Of a stretch of 64,000 nucleotides of DNA, positions 43,246 through 52,701 are shown piece after piece. Positions within the stretch are counted from its first letter, which is position 1, and the number at the start of each line of letters is the position of its first letter. Both the position numbers and the translations under genes were made by a program. The DNA lies in assembly GCA_040221415.1 (NCBI GenBank), contig JAVKEN010000014.1, forward strand, positions 124,001 through 188,000. Reading direction: 5' to 3'. This DNA is from JAVKEN01 sp040221415 (GTDB taxonomy: Bacteria > Pseudomonadota > Alphaproteobacteria > Rickettsiales > JABSSG01). The notes under the pieces were generated by a model. That model had not been told where the DNA came from. It made no database searches and worked only from the letters and a program-made list of their open reading frames with translations.

Positions 43246-45233
43246 TGGCTCTGCAAAAATTGTTCTTCTAATTTTTTTATTTTATCGCGCATACTTGCGG
43301 CTTTCTCAAACTCAAGATTTTCCGCATGAAAAATCATTTCTTTTTTCATTTGAGTGATTTTCTTCTTATATATTTTTTCATCCAAAAATTCTACAACTTC
43401 TTCGTTTAATTCAACAGCTTGTTTGTTGATCTCAGAATCATCATACATAGCCTTAGCAAGCGACTTTTGTATGGATTGAGGAGTTATATTGTGCTTTTTA
43501 TTATGCTCTATCTGAATTTCTCTTCTTCTGTCTGTTTCGCTCAACGCTTTTTTTAGAGAGTTTGTCATCACATCAGCATATAGCACAACCTTACCGTCAA
43601 CATTTCTAGCAGCCCTGCCAATGGTTTGAATTAACGCAGTTTCAGATCGCAAAAACCCCTCTTTGTCCGCATCCATTATTGCTACTAAAGAACATTCAGG
43701 AATATCAAGCCCCTCTCTTAACAAGTTGATTCCGACCAATACATCCACAACACCTTTTCTAAGGTCCTGAATTATCTCTATTCTCTCTAGGGTGTTTATC
43801 TCGGAATGCAAATATGTAACTTTAATTCCGATATCCGCCATATACTCAGACAAAGATTCAGCCATTTTCTTGGTCAGAGTTGTTACAAGGACCCGACGTC
43901 CTTTAGCCACGACATCCTGTACTTCTCCTATCAAATCATCCACCTGATGTTTGGCTGGCTTAACTACGCATACAGGATCAACCAGACCAGTAGGCCTAAT
44001 TATTTGCTCTACTATTACACCTTGAGTTTTATCAAGCTCATAAGGACCAGGTGTAGCAGAAACAAATACAGTTTGTGGTCGCATCTCTTCCCACTCTTCA
44101 AATTTAAGAGGGCGGTTATCTAATGCTGATGGTAATCTGAATCCATACTCAACTAATGTACTTTTTCTTGCTCGGTCACCATTATACATCCCTCTAATCT
44201 GAGGCACCGTGACATGGCTTTCATCAATAAAAATCAAAGAGTCTTTTGGAAGATATTCAAATAAAGTTGGAGGTGGTTCCCCCTCTTTTCTACCAGATAA
44301 ATATCTAGAATAATTCTCGATCCCTTTGCAAGTTCCGGCCTCAGTCATCATTTCAATGTCATATTCTGTTCTTTGCTTAAGTCTCTGCTCTTCAAGAAGA
44401 AGGTTCTGCGATTGAAAATATTGAAGCCTATCTTTTAGGTCCTGTTTAATCTGCTTTAGAGATTGATCTAAAGTTGGTTTGGGTATAACAAAATGGCTAT
44501 TAGCATATATAACCGCTTCATCCAGGGTCGAAAACTTTTCACCAGTCAGTGAGTCGAACTCAAATATTCTATCTACTTCATTACCAAAAAACTCAATCTT
44601 CCAACCCCGCTCTGAATAATGTGAAGGAAAAATATCTATTGAATCGCCTCTAACTCTAAAATGACCGCGGCTAAAATCGACATCATTTCGTTCATATTGA
44701 AGACTGATCAAATCTTTCATGAATTGATTGCGGTCTAGCTTCTCGCCCTTTTTTACTCTTATAACCATCGAGGAATATAGTTCAGGAGAACCTAAACCAT
44801 AAATACATGAAACCGAAGAAACTATAATTACATCTTTTCTCTCCAATAAAGATCTTGTTGCAGAGTGGCGCATCCTATCAATTTGTTCATTGATCGAGGA
44901 ATCCTTCTCGATGTATATATCCCTACGCGGAATGTACGCCTCGGGCTGGTAGTAGTCGTAATATGAAACAAAATACTCAACTGCATTATTTGGAAAGAAT
45001 TCCTTCATCTCAGAATATAATTGCGCGGCAAGAGTCTTGTTATGAGCCATGATTAAGGTTGGCTTTTGAACCTTTTCGATAATATTTGCCATGGTGAAAG
45101 TCTTTCCAGAACCAGTTACTCCAAGAAGCACTTGGTCTTTCTCCCCTTGCTGCAAACCCTTTGTAAGCTCCTTGACAGCAGCGGGCTGATCTCCAGCCAG
45201 ACTATATTCTGAAACAACTTCTAATTTGGTCAT
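43242..45233 (-). CDS. uvrB: Excinuclease ABC subunit B
   Basis: A 663-residue DNA-damage verification helicase of nucleotide excision repair. Walker A GVTGSGKT is at 38-45, the beta-hairpin region SYYDYYQPEAYIP near 90-102, DEAD-box-like IDESHV in the middle, motif VI QTIGRAARN, and a C-terminal UVR domain (about 625-660, MKKEMIFHAENLEFEKAASM) for UvrC contact. The length is normal. It is coupled to the PAP2 gene by a 4-nt overlap and diverges from grxC. Confidence 0.97.
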   Translation of the reverse strand: MTKLEVVSEYSLAGDQPAAVKELTKGLQQGEKDQVLLGVTGSGKTFTMANIIEKVQKPTLIMAHNKTLAAQLYSEMKEFFPNNAVEYFVSYYDYYQPEAYIPRRDIYIEKDSSINEQIDRMRHSATRSLLERKDVIIVSSVSCIYGLGSPELYSSMVIRVKKGEKLDRNQFMKDLISLQYERNDVDFSRGHFRVRGDSIDIFPSHYSERGWKIEFFGNEVDRIFEFDSLTGEKFSTLDEAVIYANSHFVIPKPTLDQSLKQIKQDLKDRLQYFQSQNLLLEEQRLKQRTEYDIEMMTEAGTCKGIENYSRYLSGRKEGEPPPTLFEYLPKDSLIFIDESHVTVPQIRGMYNGDRARKSTLVEYGFRLPSALDNRPLKFEEWEEMRPQTVFVSATPGPYELDKTQGVIVEQIIRPTGLVDPVCVVKPAKHQVDDLIGEVQDVVAKGRRVLVTTLTKKMAESLSEYMADIGIKVTYLHSEINTLERIEIIQDLRKGVVDVLVGINLLREGLDIPECSLVAIMDADKEGFLRSETALIQTIGRAARNVDGKVVLYADVMTNSLKKALSETDRRREIQIEHNKKHNITPQSIQKSLAKAMYDDSEINKQAVELNEEVVEFLDEKIYKKKITQMKKEMIFHAENLEFEKAASMRDKIKKLEEQFLQSQ

Positions 45234-45309
45234 ATATAAGTAAAATTTTCTATGGGCAGCATAACATATTTATACTAACATAGCACCCACATAACAAATC
45301 AGAGGGAAA

Positions 45310-45564
45310 ATGGCTAAAGTTGAAATTTATACAAAATCTACCTGCCCATTCTGCGTTAGAGCTATAGATCTTCTCAAAAGAAAAAATATAGACTTCAAAC
45401 ACATAGAAGTTGGTAACGACCCAGAAAAAAGGGCTAAGTTAGAAGAAAAAGCTAATGGTCGTCATACAGTTCCACAAATATTTATTAATGGAAAAGGAAT
45501 TGGTGGCTGTGATGAATTATATGAATTAGAAGAATCTGGCAAGTTAGATAAAATGGTTGGTTAA
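45310..45564 (+). CDS. grxC: Glutaredoxin 3 (GrxC)
   Basis: An 84-residue dithiol glutaredoxin with active site CPFC (C12 and C15) in a thioredoxin-like fold, the TVPQIFING cis-Pro loop and the GGCDEL glutathione-binding motif. It reduces protein disulfides and ribonucleotide reductase using glutathione. AGAGGG lies upstream of the ATG, and TATACT at 45271-45276 is a possible -10 with a poor -35. Its TAA is complementary to the yggS stop in TTAA, a 4-nt convergent overlap. Confidence 0.95.
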   Translation: MAKVEIYTKSTCPFCVRAIDLLKRKNIDFKHIEVGNDPEKRAKLEEKANGRHTVPQIFINGKGIGGCDELYELEESGKLDKMVG

Positions 45565-46223
45565 TCATCAAATATAGCAGACCCAATACGAACCTGAGTG
45601 GATCCGCATTCAATCGCCTCAACAAAATCTCCACTCATTCCCATACTTCTATCTGGAAGTTTGTTGATTTCAGCTAATTGCAGTAAGCGACAAAAATATG
45701 GAAATGCTGCTTCTCCCTTTGGTGGAATGCACATCAGCCCTGTGACATTTAACTTTTTATCCTTAACACAAAAATCTATAAAATCCTGAGCTTCCTCTAA
45801 AGCAACCCCAGATTTTTGCGGCTCATTACCGACATTGACCTGAATATAAAACTTTTTAGTGGTTATTTTTTTAGGATCATGCTTGCAGATTTCATTAACT
45901 AACTTCTCTCGGTCAACTGATTCAATTACATCAAATAAATCCAGGGCCTCTTTGACCTTATTACTCTGCAAAGGTCCGATCATATGTAATTTACAACCGA
46001 ACTTATCACTCATCCATTTACCTTGTGCCTCTTGCACTTTGTTTTCAGCAAATAATTCTTGACCTAAATCGACAAGTTTTTTTATTTCATCAAGATTGCG
46101 GTTTTTACTTACAACACATAAAGAGGGATATGTTTTTAAAATATTCTCATATCTTGGCTTAAACTCACCATAAGCATATTCTACCGAAGCAAGCATTTGT
46201 TTATAGCGTTTTTCTAAATTCAT
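45561..46223 (-). CDS. yggS: YggS family pyridoxal-phosphate homeostasis protein
   Basis: A 220-residue single-domain PLP-binding TIM barrel (PLPHP/YggS). CVVSKNRN holds the PLP lysine near residue 40, followed by FAENKVQEAQGKW, then HMIGPLQSNK and the C-terminal GMSGDFVEAIECGSTQVRIGSAIF. The family buffers PLP and influences amino-acid metabolism but has no proven catalytic reaction. There is no partner gene nearby. It is divergent from the porin gene across 216 bp. Confidence 0.93.
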   Translation of the reverse strand: MNLEKRYKQMLASVEYAYGEFKPRYENILKTYPSLCVVSKNRNLDEIKKLVDLGQELFAENKVQEAQGKWMSDKFGCKLHMIGPLQSNKVKEALDLFDVIESVDREKLVNEICKHDPKKITTKKFYIQVNVGNEPQKSGVALEEAQDFIDFCVKDKKLNVTGLMCIPPKGEAAFPYFCRLLQLAEINKLPDRSMGMSGDFVEAIECGSTQVRIGSAIFDD

Positions 46224-46439
46224 TACTGACTACCGGCCTTACTAGATTTATATTGCAAATATACAACAAGAAGTTTGAATTGTGATATTTAACTATAGGC
46301 TTTTTCAATCACTTGTTGCTAGCATACTAATAATAGATTTACACTTTAGGTCAAGATAACTTGTTTATCACAGTTGAGTGATTCGCGTGTGGATTTCTTA
46401 ACGTTTTTTTTATTAACTTTAATATAGGGTTAAATAGTT
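46224..46439. other. Divergent leader region between yggS and the porin gene
   Basis: A 216-bp AT-rich gap that must hold the porin promoter. No hexamer pair with correct spacing stands out; TAATAATAG at 46329-46337 and TATAGGG at 46424-46430 are the closest to a -10 and a ribosome-binding stretch. The long leader may give translational control of an abundant outer-membrane protein. Nothing else is recognised. Confidence 0.4.
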
Positions 46440-47864
46440 ATGAAAAAGTTACTATTAACAACTACAGCTTTAGCTACTATGGCAGCATCTTCAGCATTTG
46501 CTGGCGGAATGGCTAAAGACAGTGACCTAGAAATCAAATTGGGCGGTGAATTTGACGCTCAAGCTGGTTTCAGAAGTCAAAAATCTGAATATGTAAAAGC
46601 TACAAGTGTAGGTTTGTACAGAGCTAACACACAAACAAACGGAGATAACGCTACAGACACTACAGTTTTCAAGCGTGGTGTTACACCGGGAAATAATTCT
46701 ATTGGTTTTGATACAGTTGCTGCTATGCATGCAACAATTAAAAACAAAACTGCTAGCGGTCTTGTTTATGGTGCGCAAGTTGGTTTGCAAACAACAACAA
46801 GAAGCACAACTTCTGCTGGTCAAAACGTAATGGACAGATCTTATTTGTTCATGGAAAATGACATGGGTAGAGTTGAGCTTGGTTCTAATGAATCAGCTGC
46901 TAACGCTATGAGAATTGGTGCAGACAGATTAGCAAGAGCTACTGGCGGTATTGATGGTGATTGGAAGAAATATGTTGAGCTAGATACTTTTACTTCTACT
47001 GAGTTCACACTACCTAGAGTAAGAGAAGCTAACTTTATTACTTCTCCAGGATTAGTTCTTGAAAAAGTGGAAGATGGCGGATCTCCTATAAACCAGTTCT
47101 TAAAAGGAGACGAAAAATCAAGAAAATTAACATATTTCACACCTGAATTTAACGGTTTCCAAGCTGGTGTTTCTTACATCCCAGATACAAGAAATTCTGG
47201 TCAAGATTACATTAATGATCTTGGAACGCAAAGTAGTGACACTTCAAGCTACGGTCAATACTGGGGAGTTACGGTTAAAAATGCATTTTCTGGTGGATTT
47301 AGCTGGAAAGGTACTTTTGATAAAGCTCATCATGTTAAATTATCTGCTGTTGGTGAAACTGGTAAAGCAAAAGCATCTGGCCTTATCGGAAGCGATTATG
47401 ATGATTATAAAAACGTAGCTTCTTATGTATTAGGCGCGCAATGGAACTGGAAAGAACTTGGCTTAGCTGCTTCTTACGGCTCTCATGGCGATAGTCTTGT
47501 GAATAAATCAGCTACAAGCACAAATAAATTTAAAAACGGTTCGTTCTGGACATTAGGCGCTTCTTGGACTCAAGGTCCTTGGGGAACAAGTGTTACTTAC
47601 ATGGACAGCTCAAACAACAAAAATAAATTTAGTTTAGTTTCTGTTGGCGCTGACTATGAAGTTGCTCCTGGTTTAATGCCATATGCAGAAGTTTCTATGT
47701 TTGATATGAAGCAAAAAAGAGACTATAGGGGTCCTTTAGTCCCAGCTTTAACAACAACCGCTGGTACTTTTACTGCTGGACAAGGCGACAATAAGACACA
47801 AAGTAATACAGCGTACAAAAACAAAGGTACTGCGTTTATTCTTGGTACAAAAATTAACTTCTAA
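46440..47864 (+). CDS. Outer-membrane porin (Gram-negative porin family)
   Basis: A 474-residue outer-membrane protein. The signal peptide is MKKLLLTTTALATMAASSAFA (cleavage after AFA). The mature part shows alternating beta-strand patterning, many Gly and aromatic residues (GSNESAANAMRIGADRLARA is a porin loop-3-like segment), and ends in Phe (LGTKINF), the recognition signal for BAM-dependent insertion. This is typical of alphaproteobacterial porin_4 proteins. It probably forms a trimeric diffusion channel and a major surface antigen. It has its own terminator directly downstream, so it is monocistronic. Confidence 0.88.
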   Translation: MKKLLLTTTALATMAASSAFAGGMAKDSDLEIKLGGEFDAQAGFRSQKSEYVKATSVGLYRANTQTNGDNATDTTVFKRGVTPGNNSIGFDTVAAMHATIKNKTASGLVYGAQVGLQTTTRSTTSAGQNVMDRSYLFMENDMGRVELGSNESAANAMRIGADRLARATGGIDGDWKKYVELDTFTSTEFTLPRVREANFITSPGLVLEKVEDGGSPINQFLKGDEKSRKLTYFTPEFNGFQAGVSYIPDTRNSGQDYINDLGTQSSDTSSYGQYWGVTVKNAFSGGFSWKGTFDKAHHVKLSAVGETGKAKASGLIGSDYDDYKNVASYVLGAQWNWKELGLAASYGSHGDSLVNKSATSTNKFKNGSFWTLGASWTQGPWGTSVTYMDSSNNKNKFSLVSVGADYEVAPGLMPYAEVSMFDMKQKRDYRGPLVPALTTTAGTFTAGQGDNKTQSNTAYKNKGTAFILGTKINF

Positions 47865-47884
47865 TTTATTAGAAGAAAAATTTG

Positions 47885-47919
47885 AAAAAGGTAGTTGGTT
47901 CGCCAGCTACCTTTTTTTT
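47885..47919 (+). terminator. Rho-independent terminator of the porin gene
   Basis: GGTAGTTGG and CCAGCTACC pair (one G-T) around a TTCG loop; flanking A and T runs extend the stem and a T-run follows. It lies 20 nt after the porin stop and is the only convincing intrinsic terminator seen in the window. Confidence 0.85.
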
Positions 47920-48012
47920 ATCTAAAACTCCTGACATTTTCATTTTTGATTGTAAAAAAAACAAACATATTGTAAGTTCATTCCTGATTAAAACTAATTG
48001 AATTCATCCTTT

Positions 48013-48552
48013 ATGAAAAAATTCTCTCTATTATTTTTATTATTATTTCCATTAATTGTTGAAGCTTCTTCCGGTGATGATGAATCTACCTATCCAAAAT
48101 CTGCACGTCGGGAAAGATGGGCTGAAATGGACTCTATTATAGGTGGTGAAGAAAAAGGCATAACAATCTTTGACTCTAACCCTGATAAAAAATCATTCTT
48201 TGCTGGTGGTGGCAGACCTTCTGGCGCATCTGCGATGACAGTAAATCCATATTTATGGCAAGCGGCACTTGATATCGTTTCATTCATGCCAATTAAATCT
48301 TCAGACTCTGCTGGTGGCGTTGTTTCCACTGATTGGTACGAAGATCCTGAATATCCTGGTGAAAGATACCGTGTGAATGTATTAATCAAAGCAGTAGAGC
48401 TTAACGTCAACAATCTTAAAGTGACTGTTTTCAAACAAAAGCTAAAAGATAATAACTGGCGTGAAGTAAAACCAAGCGATGAAATCTCTCAAGATCTTGA
48501 AGCAAAGATTCTTACTAAAGCACGCGAAATGAAAATTGCTCAAGAACATTAA
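48013..48552 (+). CDS. DUF3576 domain protein, exported
   Basis: A 179-residue protein. A signal peptide (1-19, MKKFSLLFLLLFPLIVEAS) precedes a DUF3576 domain with NPYLWQAALDIVSFMPI, GGVVSTDWYEDPEYPGERYRV and a C-terminal helix. There is no lipobox in the chosen start. The frame is open to TTG 47998, but ATG 48013 gives a proper signal sequence. The family is alphaproteobacterial, of unknown function, and is commonly found directly upstream of leuS, as here (1-nt gap). Confidence 0.87.
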   Translation: MKKFSLLFLLLFPLIVEASSGDDESTYPKSARRERWAEMDSIIGGEEKGITIFDSNPDKKSFFAGGGRPSGASAMTVNPYLWQAALDIVSFMPIKSSDSAGGVVSTDWYEDPEYPGERYRVNVLIKAVELNVNNLKVTVFKQKLKDNNWREVKPSDEISQDLEAKILTKAREMKIAQEH

Positions 48553-48553
48553 A

Positions 48554-51115
48554 ATGTCTGCTTCTCAGTATGATTTTAAATCTATAGAAGCTAAATGGCA
48601 GCAATATTGGCTTGAGAACGAATCATTTAAACCGGAAGAGCATTCATCGAAGCCAAAATGTTATGTCCTAGAGATGTTCCCCTACCCTTCAGGTAAAATT
48701 CACATGGGTCATGTGCGTAATTATTCGATTGGTGATGTTTATGCACGTTTCAAAATGATGAATAATCATAATGTTTTACACCCCATGGGTTGGGATGCTT
48801 TTGGTTTACCAGCTGAAAATGCTGCTATCGAAAGAAATATTCACCCAAATGAATGGACGCATCAGAATATTGAGAATATGCGTTCTGAGATCCAGAAAAT
48901 TGGCATTTCTTACGATTGGTCTCGTGAATTTGCATCATGCGACTCAGAATATTACAAGCACGAACAGAAAATATTTCTCGATTTTTATAAGCAAGACTTA
49001 GCTTATCGCAAAGAATCTGTTGTCAACTGGGATCCTGTTGATCAAACAGTACTTGCAAATGAACAAGTAGTTGATGGCAAGGGCTGGCGTTCTGGTGCTC
49101 CTGTTGAGAGAAAATCTCTAAAACAATGGTTCCTTAAAATCACAGATTATGCTGATGAGCTGCTTGAATGCCTTGATGACCTTAAAGGTTGGCCCGAACA
49201 TGTTCGTTTAATGCAAGAAAAATGGATTGGCAAATCACAAGGAGCAAATGTTAAATTTCCTATCAAGAACAGCTCTGACCATATTGAAATTTTTACTACT
49301 ACACCTGAAACATTATATGGAGCTTCTTTTCTTGCAATTGCATTCGATCACCCAATTGCAAAAGATTTAGCTAAAAAGAACAAAGAAATAGCTGATTTTC
49401 TTGATGAGTGTAATCATCAATCCACTTCTGAAGAAGATATTGAGAAAAATGAGAAAAAAGGAATCGATACAAGAATCAAAGTCTTACATCCTCTTGATAA
49501 AAATTGGGAAGTTCCAGTTTATATAGCAAATTTTGTTTTGATGGAATTTGGAACAGGTGCAGTTTTTGGCTGCCCTGCTCATGACGAAAGAGATTTTGAG
49601 TTTGCGACTAAATATAATCTTCCTATAAAACAAGTTGTCAGGAAGTCAGACGGAAGCAAAGTTGATCTTCCATACAAAATTCATAACAGCGATATGGTCT
49701 TTGATTCAGATTTCTTATCTGATACCAAAGCATCGGATGCAAAGAAAAAAGTAATCCATAGGCTTGAAGAAATACATCTTGGAGAAGGAAAAACTAATTA
49801 CCGTATAAAAGATTGGGGTGTTTCTCGCCAAAGATACTGGGGTTGCCCTATTCCTATGATTCACTGCGCAGATTGTGGCGTTGTCCCAGTGCCAGAAGAT
49901 CAGCTTCCGGTAACGCTTCCGGAAGATATAAGATTTGGCGAAGGTGGTAATCCTATTGCTTCTCATCCAACTTGGAAAAAAACTAAATGTCCAAAATGTG
50001 GCAAAGATGCTGAAAGAGAAACTGATACGTTTGATACTTTCTTTGAATCATCATGGTACTTCCTTAGATTTGCAAATCCAAATGTATCTTCACCAGTAGA
50101 TAAACATGATTGTGAGTATTGGTGCCCTGTTGATCAATATATTGGTGGTATTGAACATGCGGTTATGCATTTGCTTTACGCTCGCTTCTTTACAAAAGCG
50201 ATGCGAGATTGTGGTTATTTTAATATCGATGAACCATTCCAAAATCTTTTAACTCAGGGAATGGTAACTCATATGAGCTATAAAGACCAAAATGGTAAAT
50301 GGGTTGACGCTTCTGAAGTTGAACTCCGAGGTGATAAAGCTTATTGGGTAAAAGATGGTTCAATGGTGACCCCTTACCGTATTGAGAAAATGAGTAAGTC
50401 TAAACGTAATACTATTGCTCCACTTGAAATCAGCGAACAATATGGCACAGACACTGCAAGGTTATTCATGTTGTCTGATAGCCCTCCAGAGAAAGATCTG
50501 GAATGGACAGAGTCTGGCGTGGAAGGAGCTTTCAAATTCATATCTAGACTGCATAGGTTCACCTCTGAATTTATTAGCACACATGGCCACGATTTTAAGC
50601 ATGAAAATATAAACCATACAAAAGAGCAATCAGACCTAATTAAGTCTCTGCACAAAACTATCGAGGCAGTTACACATAACATCTCATCATTACATTTAAA
50701 TAAAGCTGTAGCTTTGCTTAGAGAGTTGTCGAATAAAATTTTTGCATTCAAAATTCATAATGATAATGATGCTGCAGTTTTGTTATCTGTCTTAAAGCAG
50801 ATGATACAAATGTTTAATCCTATAATTCCGCATGTAACTGAAGAATTATGGAATTTATGCGGCTCTCATCACAGTTTAGTTGATGTTGACTGGCCAAAAG
50901 CAGATAAAAAATATTTACAGGATGCTGAAATCAACCTACCTATACAAGTCAATGGTAAGCACAGAGCAAATATTCTAGTAAAAAAAGAGATCGACAAAGA
51001 TACCTTGCTGGAAATAATAAATGCTGATTCGCAAGTAAAAAAATTTACAGATGGAAAACAACTTGTAAAATTTATCTATGTTCCTGGAAAAATTGCTAAC
51101 TTAGTCGTCAAATAA
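48554..51115 (+). CDS. leuS: Leucyl-tRNA synthetase
   Basis: An 853-residue class I synthetase charging tRNA-Leu. The HIGH motif HMGH is at about 49-52, two zinc-binding motifs (CADCGVVPV and CPKCGKDAE) flank the middle domain, the editing domain contains GTGAVFGCPAHDERD, and the KMSKS loop is near 611. The frame is open to TTG 48536, but ATG 48554 fits the usual N-terminus (SQYDFKSIEAKWQQYW) and avoids overlap with the DUF3576 gene. It lies in the DUF3576-leuS-lptE-holA cluster common in Alphaproteobacteria. Confidence 0.97.
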   Translation: MSASQYDFKSIEAKWQQYWLENESFKPEEHSSKPKCYVLEMFPYPSGKIHMGHVRNYSIGDVYARFKMMNNHNVLHPMGWDAFGLPAENAAIERNIHPNEWTHQNIENMRSEIQKIGISYDWSREFASCDSEYYKHEQKIFLDFYKQDLAYRKESVVNWDPVDQTVLANEQVVDGKGWRSGAPVERKSLKQWFLKITDYADELLECLDDLKGWPEHVRLMQEKWIGKSQGANVKFPIKNSSDHIEIFTTTPETLYGASFLAIAFDHPIAKDLAKKNKEIADFLDECNHQSTSEEDIEKNEKKGIDTRIKVLHPLDKNWEVPVYIANFVLMEFGTGAVFGCPAHDERDFEFATKYNLPIKQVVRKSDGSKVDLPYKIHNSDMVFDSDFLSDTKASDAKKKVIHRLEEIHLGEGKTNYRIKDWGVSRQRYWGCPIPMIHCADCGVVPVPEDQLPVTLPEDIRFGEGGNPIASHPTWKKTKCPKCGKDAERETDTFDTFFESSWYFLRFANPNVSSPVDKHDCEYWCPVDQYIGGIEHAVMHLLYARFFTKAMRDCGYFNIDEPFQNLLTQGMVTHMSYKDQNGKWVDASEVELRGDKAYWVKDGSMVTPYRIEKMSKSKRNTIAPLEISEQYGTDTARLFMLSDSPPEKDLEWTESGVEGAFKFISRLHRFTSEFISTHGHDFKHENINHTKEQSDLIKSLHKTIEAVTHNISSLHLNKAVALLRELSNKIFAFKIHNDNDAAVLLSVLKQMIQMFNPIIPHVTEELWNLCGSHHSLVDVDWPKADKKYLQDAEINLPIQVNGKHRANILVKKEIDKDTLLEIINADSQVKKFTDGKQLVKFIYVPGKIANLVVK

Positions 51116-51117
51116 TA

Positions 51118-51636
51118 ATGAAAAAAATTCTAATTGGTTTTTTATTTTTAGTGTCTTCTTGTACTTTTACACCTATCAATCAAGTGTTGGGAAATGAAGA
51201 TTATAATGATGTGCTTGCCAGTGTGGAGTTAGGAAAAATAGATTCGAAATATCCATATATTCTGAAGAATTATTTGATTCATCAATTTAATCCTCAAAAT
51301 TTAGACGCAGAAAAAAAATACATCCTTAATGTCAAAACGACCGCTAGTATTGAAGATATGCTTGTGCAACAAGATAGCACGGTTACTGTGAAAGTAGTTA
51401 GAATGAGTACTGACTATTCAATAAAAAATAAATCAACTAATAAGATTATCGCTCAAGGATCATTCCCAACTTCTGTTTCATATGCAGAAACAAGCTCACA
51501 TTACTCTTCTTACGTTAATGAGGAATACTCATATAAAAATGGTTTAAAAGAAGTGTCTAGAAATCTTAAGTTGCAGACATTAATTCTAATCAGCAAAGAT
51601 ACAGTTAGTGAAAATATCAGCAAAAGAAGTAAATAA
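51118..51636 (+). CDS. lptE: LptE-like LPS-assembly lipoprotein
   Basis: A 172-residue outer-membrane lipoprotein precursor: hydrophobic signal with lipobox LVSSC (lipidated Cys15). The mature part contains the alpha/beta pattern of LptE, which plugs the LptD barrel during LPS insertion. Sequence identity in this family is low; the call rests on lipobox, size and the leuS-lptE-holA position, which is conserved in Alphaproteobacteria. It lies 2 nt after leuS and overlaps holA by 29 nt. Confidence 0.78.
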   Translation: MKKILIGFLFLVSSCTFTPINQVLGNEDYNDVLASVELGKIDSKYPYILKNYLIHQFNPQNLDAEKKYILNVKTTASIEDMLVQQDSTVTVKVVRMSTDYSIKNKSTNKIIAQGSFPTSVSYAETSSHYSSYVNEEYSYKNGLKEVSRNLKLQTLILISKDTVSENISKRSK

Positions 51637-52633
51637 ATTCATAAGCTCCGACTTTGAAAAATATTCCGCTACGCTAGTTTACGGGAATGATTACGGTCTT
51701 ATTTCAGAGAAAACTAACGACATAATAAATAACTCTCAAAATGAAAATTATGATGAAAGTTTTAACTTCCTAAAGCTAGATTTCAATGAAGTAAATGCTA
51801 ATCCTGCAATATTAGAAAATGAGATTAACTCTATCTGTTTTAACCAACATAAGAAAATTATTCACTTATCTCATGCATCCTCAACAATAAAGCCAGAACT
51901 GTCCAAGTTATTAGAAGCCAATAAAAACTCAATTATTGTAGTTTCTACAGAAGAATTAAAACCCTCTTCATCTTTAAGAAAGACTTTTGAATCATCTAAT
52001 ACGCTTGCTTGTATCGCGTGTTATCATGATACTGCAGTTGTAATCAGCGAATTGGTCAAAACCATGCTGAATAAAGCAGAAATTAAATACGACTTCAACG
52101 TTATAAATTATATATCTCAACGCCTAGGAAATGATCATCAAATAGCCGTAAATGAAATAGATAAAATCTGTCTCTATTTTGCTGATTCTAAAAATATTAG
52201 CATAAATGATATTGCATCCTTTTATACAGACACAAATGCAGAGTTATCTTTGGATAATTTTCTAGAAAATTTGATTAATGGAAAAACTAATAAAGCCATT
52301 GACGAAATTCACTACTTGCTACTGCAAACTAATCATATCTCAATCTTACGCCAAATATTGGCATTTCTGCAGAGGCTTAAGTCAATTAAGTCAAATATGA
52401 AACTAGGGCTTTCAGCTCAACAAGCTATGTCTCAAATCAAGCCGCCAATTTTTTATAAGTCTCAGCCGATATATCAAAAAGCTTTATCTAAACTACACGA
52501 GAAAGTTGTTGATTCATTGATAAATAAAGCAATCCAGTTAGAGATCAGGCTTAAGACTGTTTATATTTCTCCGAAAATAATGATAGATAAGTTTGTCTTA
52601 GAAATAGGTAAACTCTTCCATTCTGTACGTTGA
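51608..52633 (+). CDS. holA: DNA polymerase III subunit delta
   Basis: A 341-residue clamp-loader subunit that opens the beta clamp. The N-terminal ATLVYGNDYGLI region and the C-terminal collar region (LRQILAFLQRLKSIKS) match HolA. The start is GTG at 51608 inside lptE (29-nt overlap), matching the typical short N-terminus. Position after lptE supports the assignment, since HolA sequences are poorly conserved. Confidence 0.88.
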   Translation: MKISAKEVNKFISSDFEKYSATLVYGNDYGLISEKTNDIINNSQNENYDESFNFLKLDFNEVNANPAILENEINSICFNQHKKIIHLSHASSTIKPELSKLLEANKNSIIVVSTEELKPSSSLRKTFESSNTLACIACYHDTAVVISELVKTMLNKAEIKYDFNVINYISQRLGNDHQIAVNEIDKICLYFADSKNISINDIASFYTDTNAELSLDNFLENLINGKTNKAIDEIHYLLLQTNHISILRQILAFLQRLKSIKSNMKLGLSAQQAMSQIKPPIFYKSQPIYQKALSKLHEKVVDSLINKAIQLEIRLKTVYISPKIMIDKFVLEIGKLFHSVR

Positions 52634-52701
52634 CATTGATGGTTTTCGTTTTTAAATTACCAACAAATATGATAAAACATACTCAAATTTAGTGATTTTC
52701 A

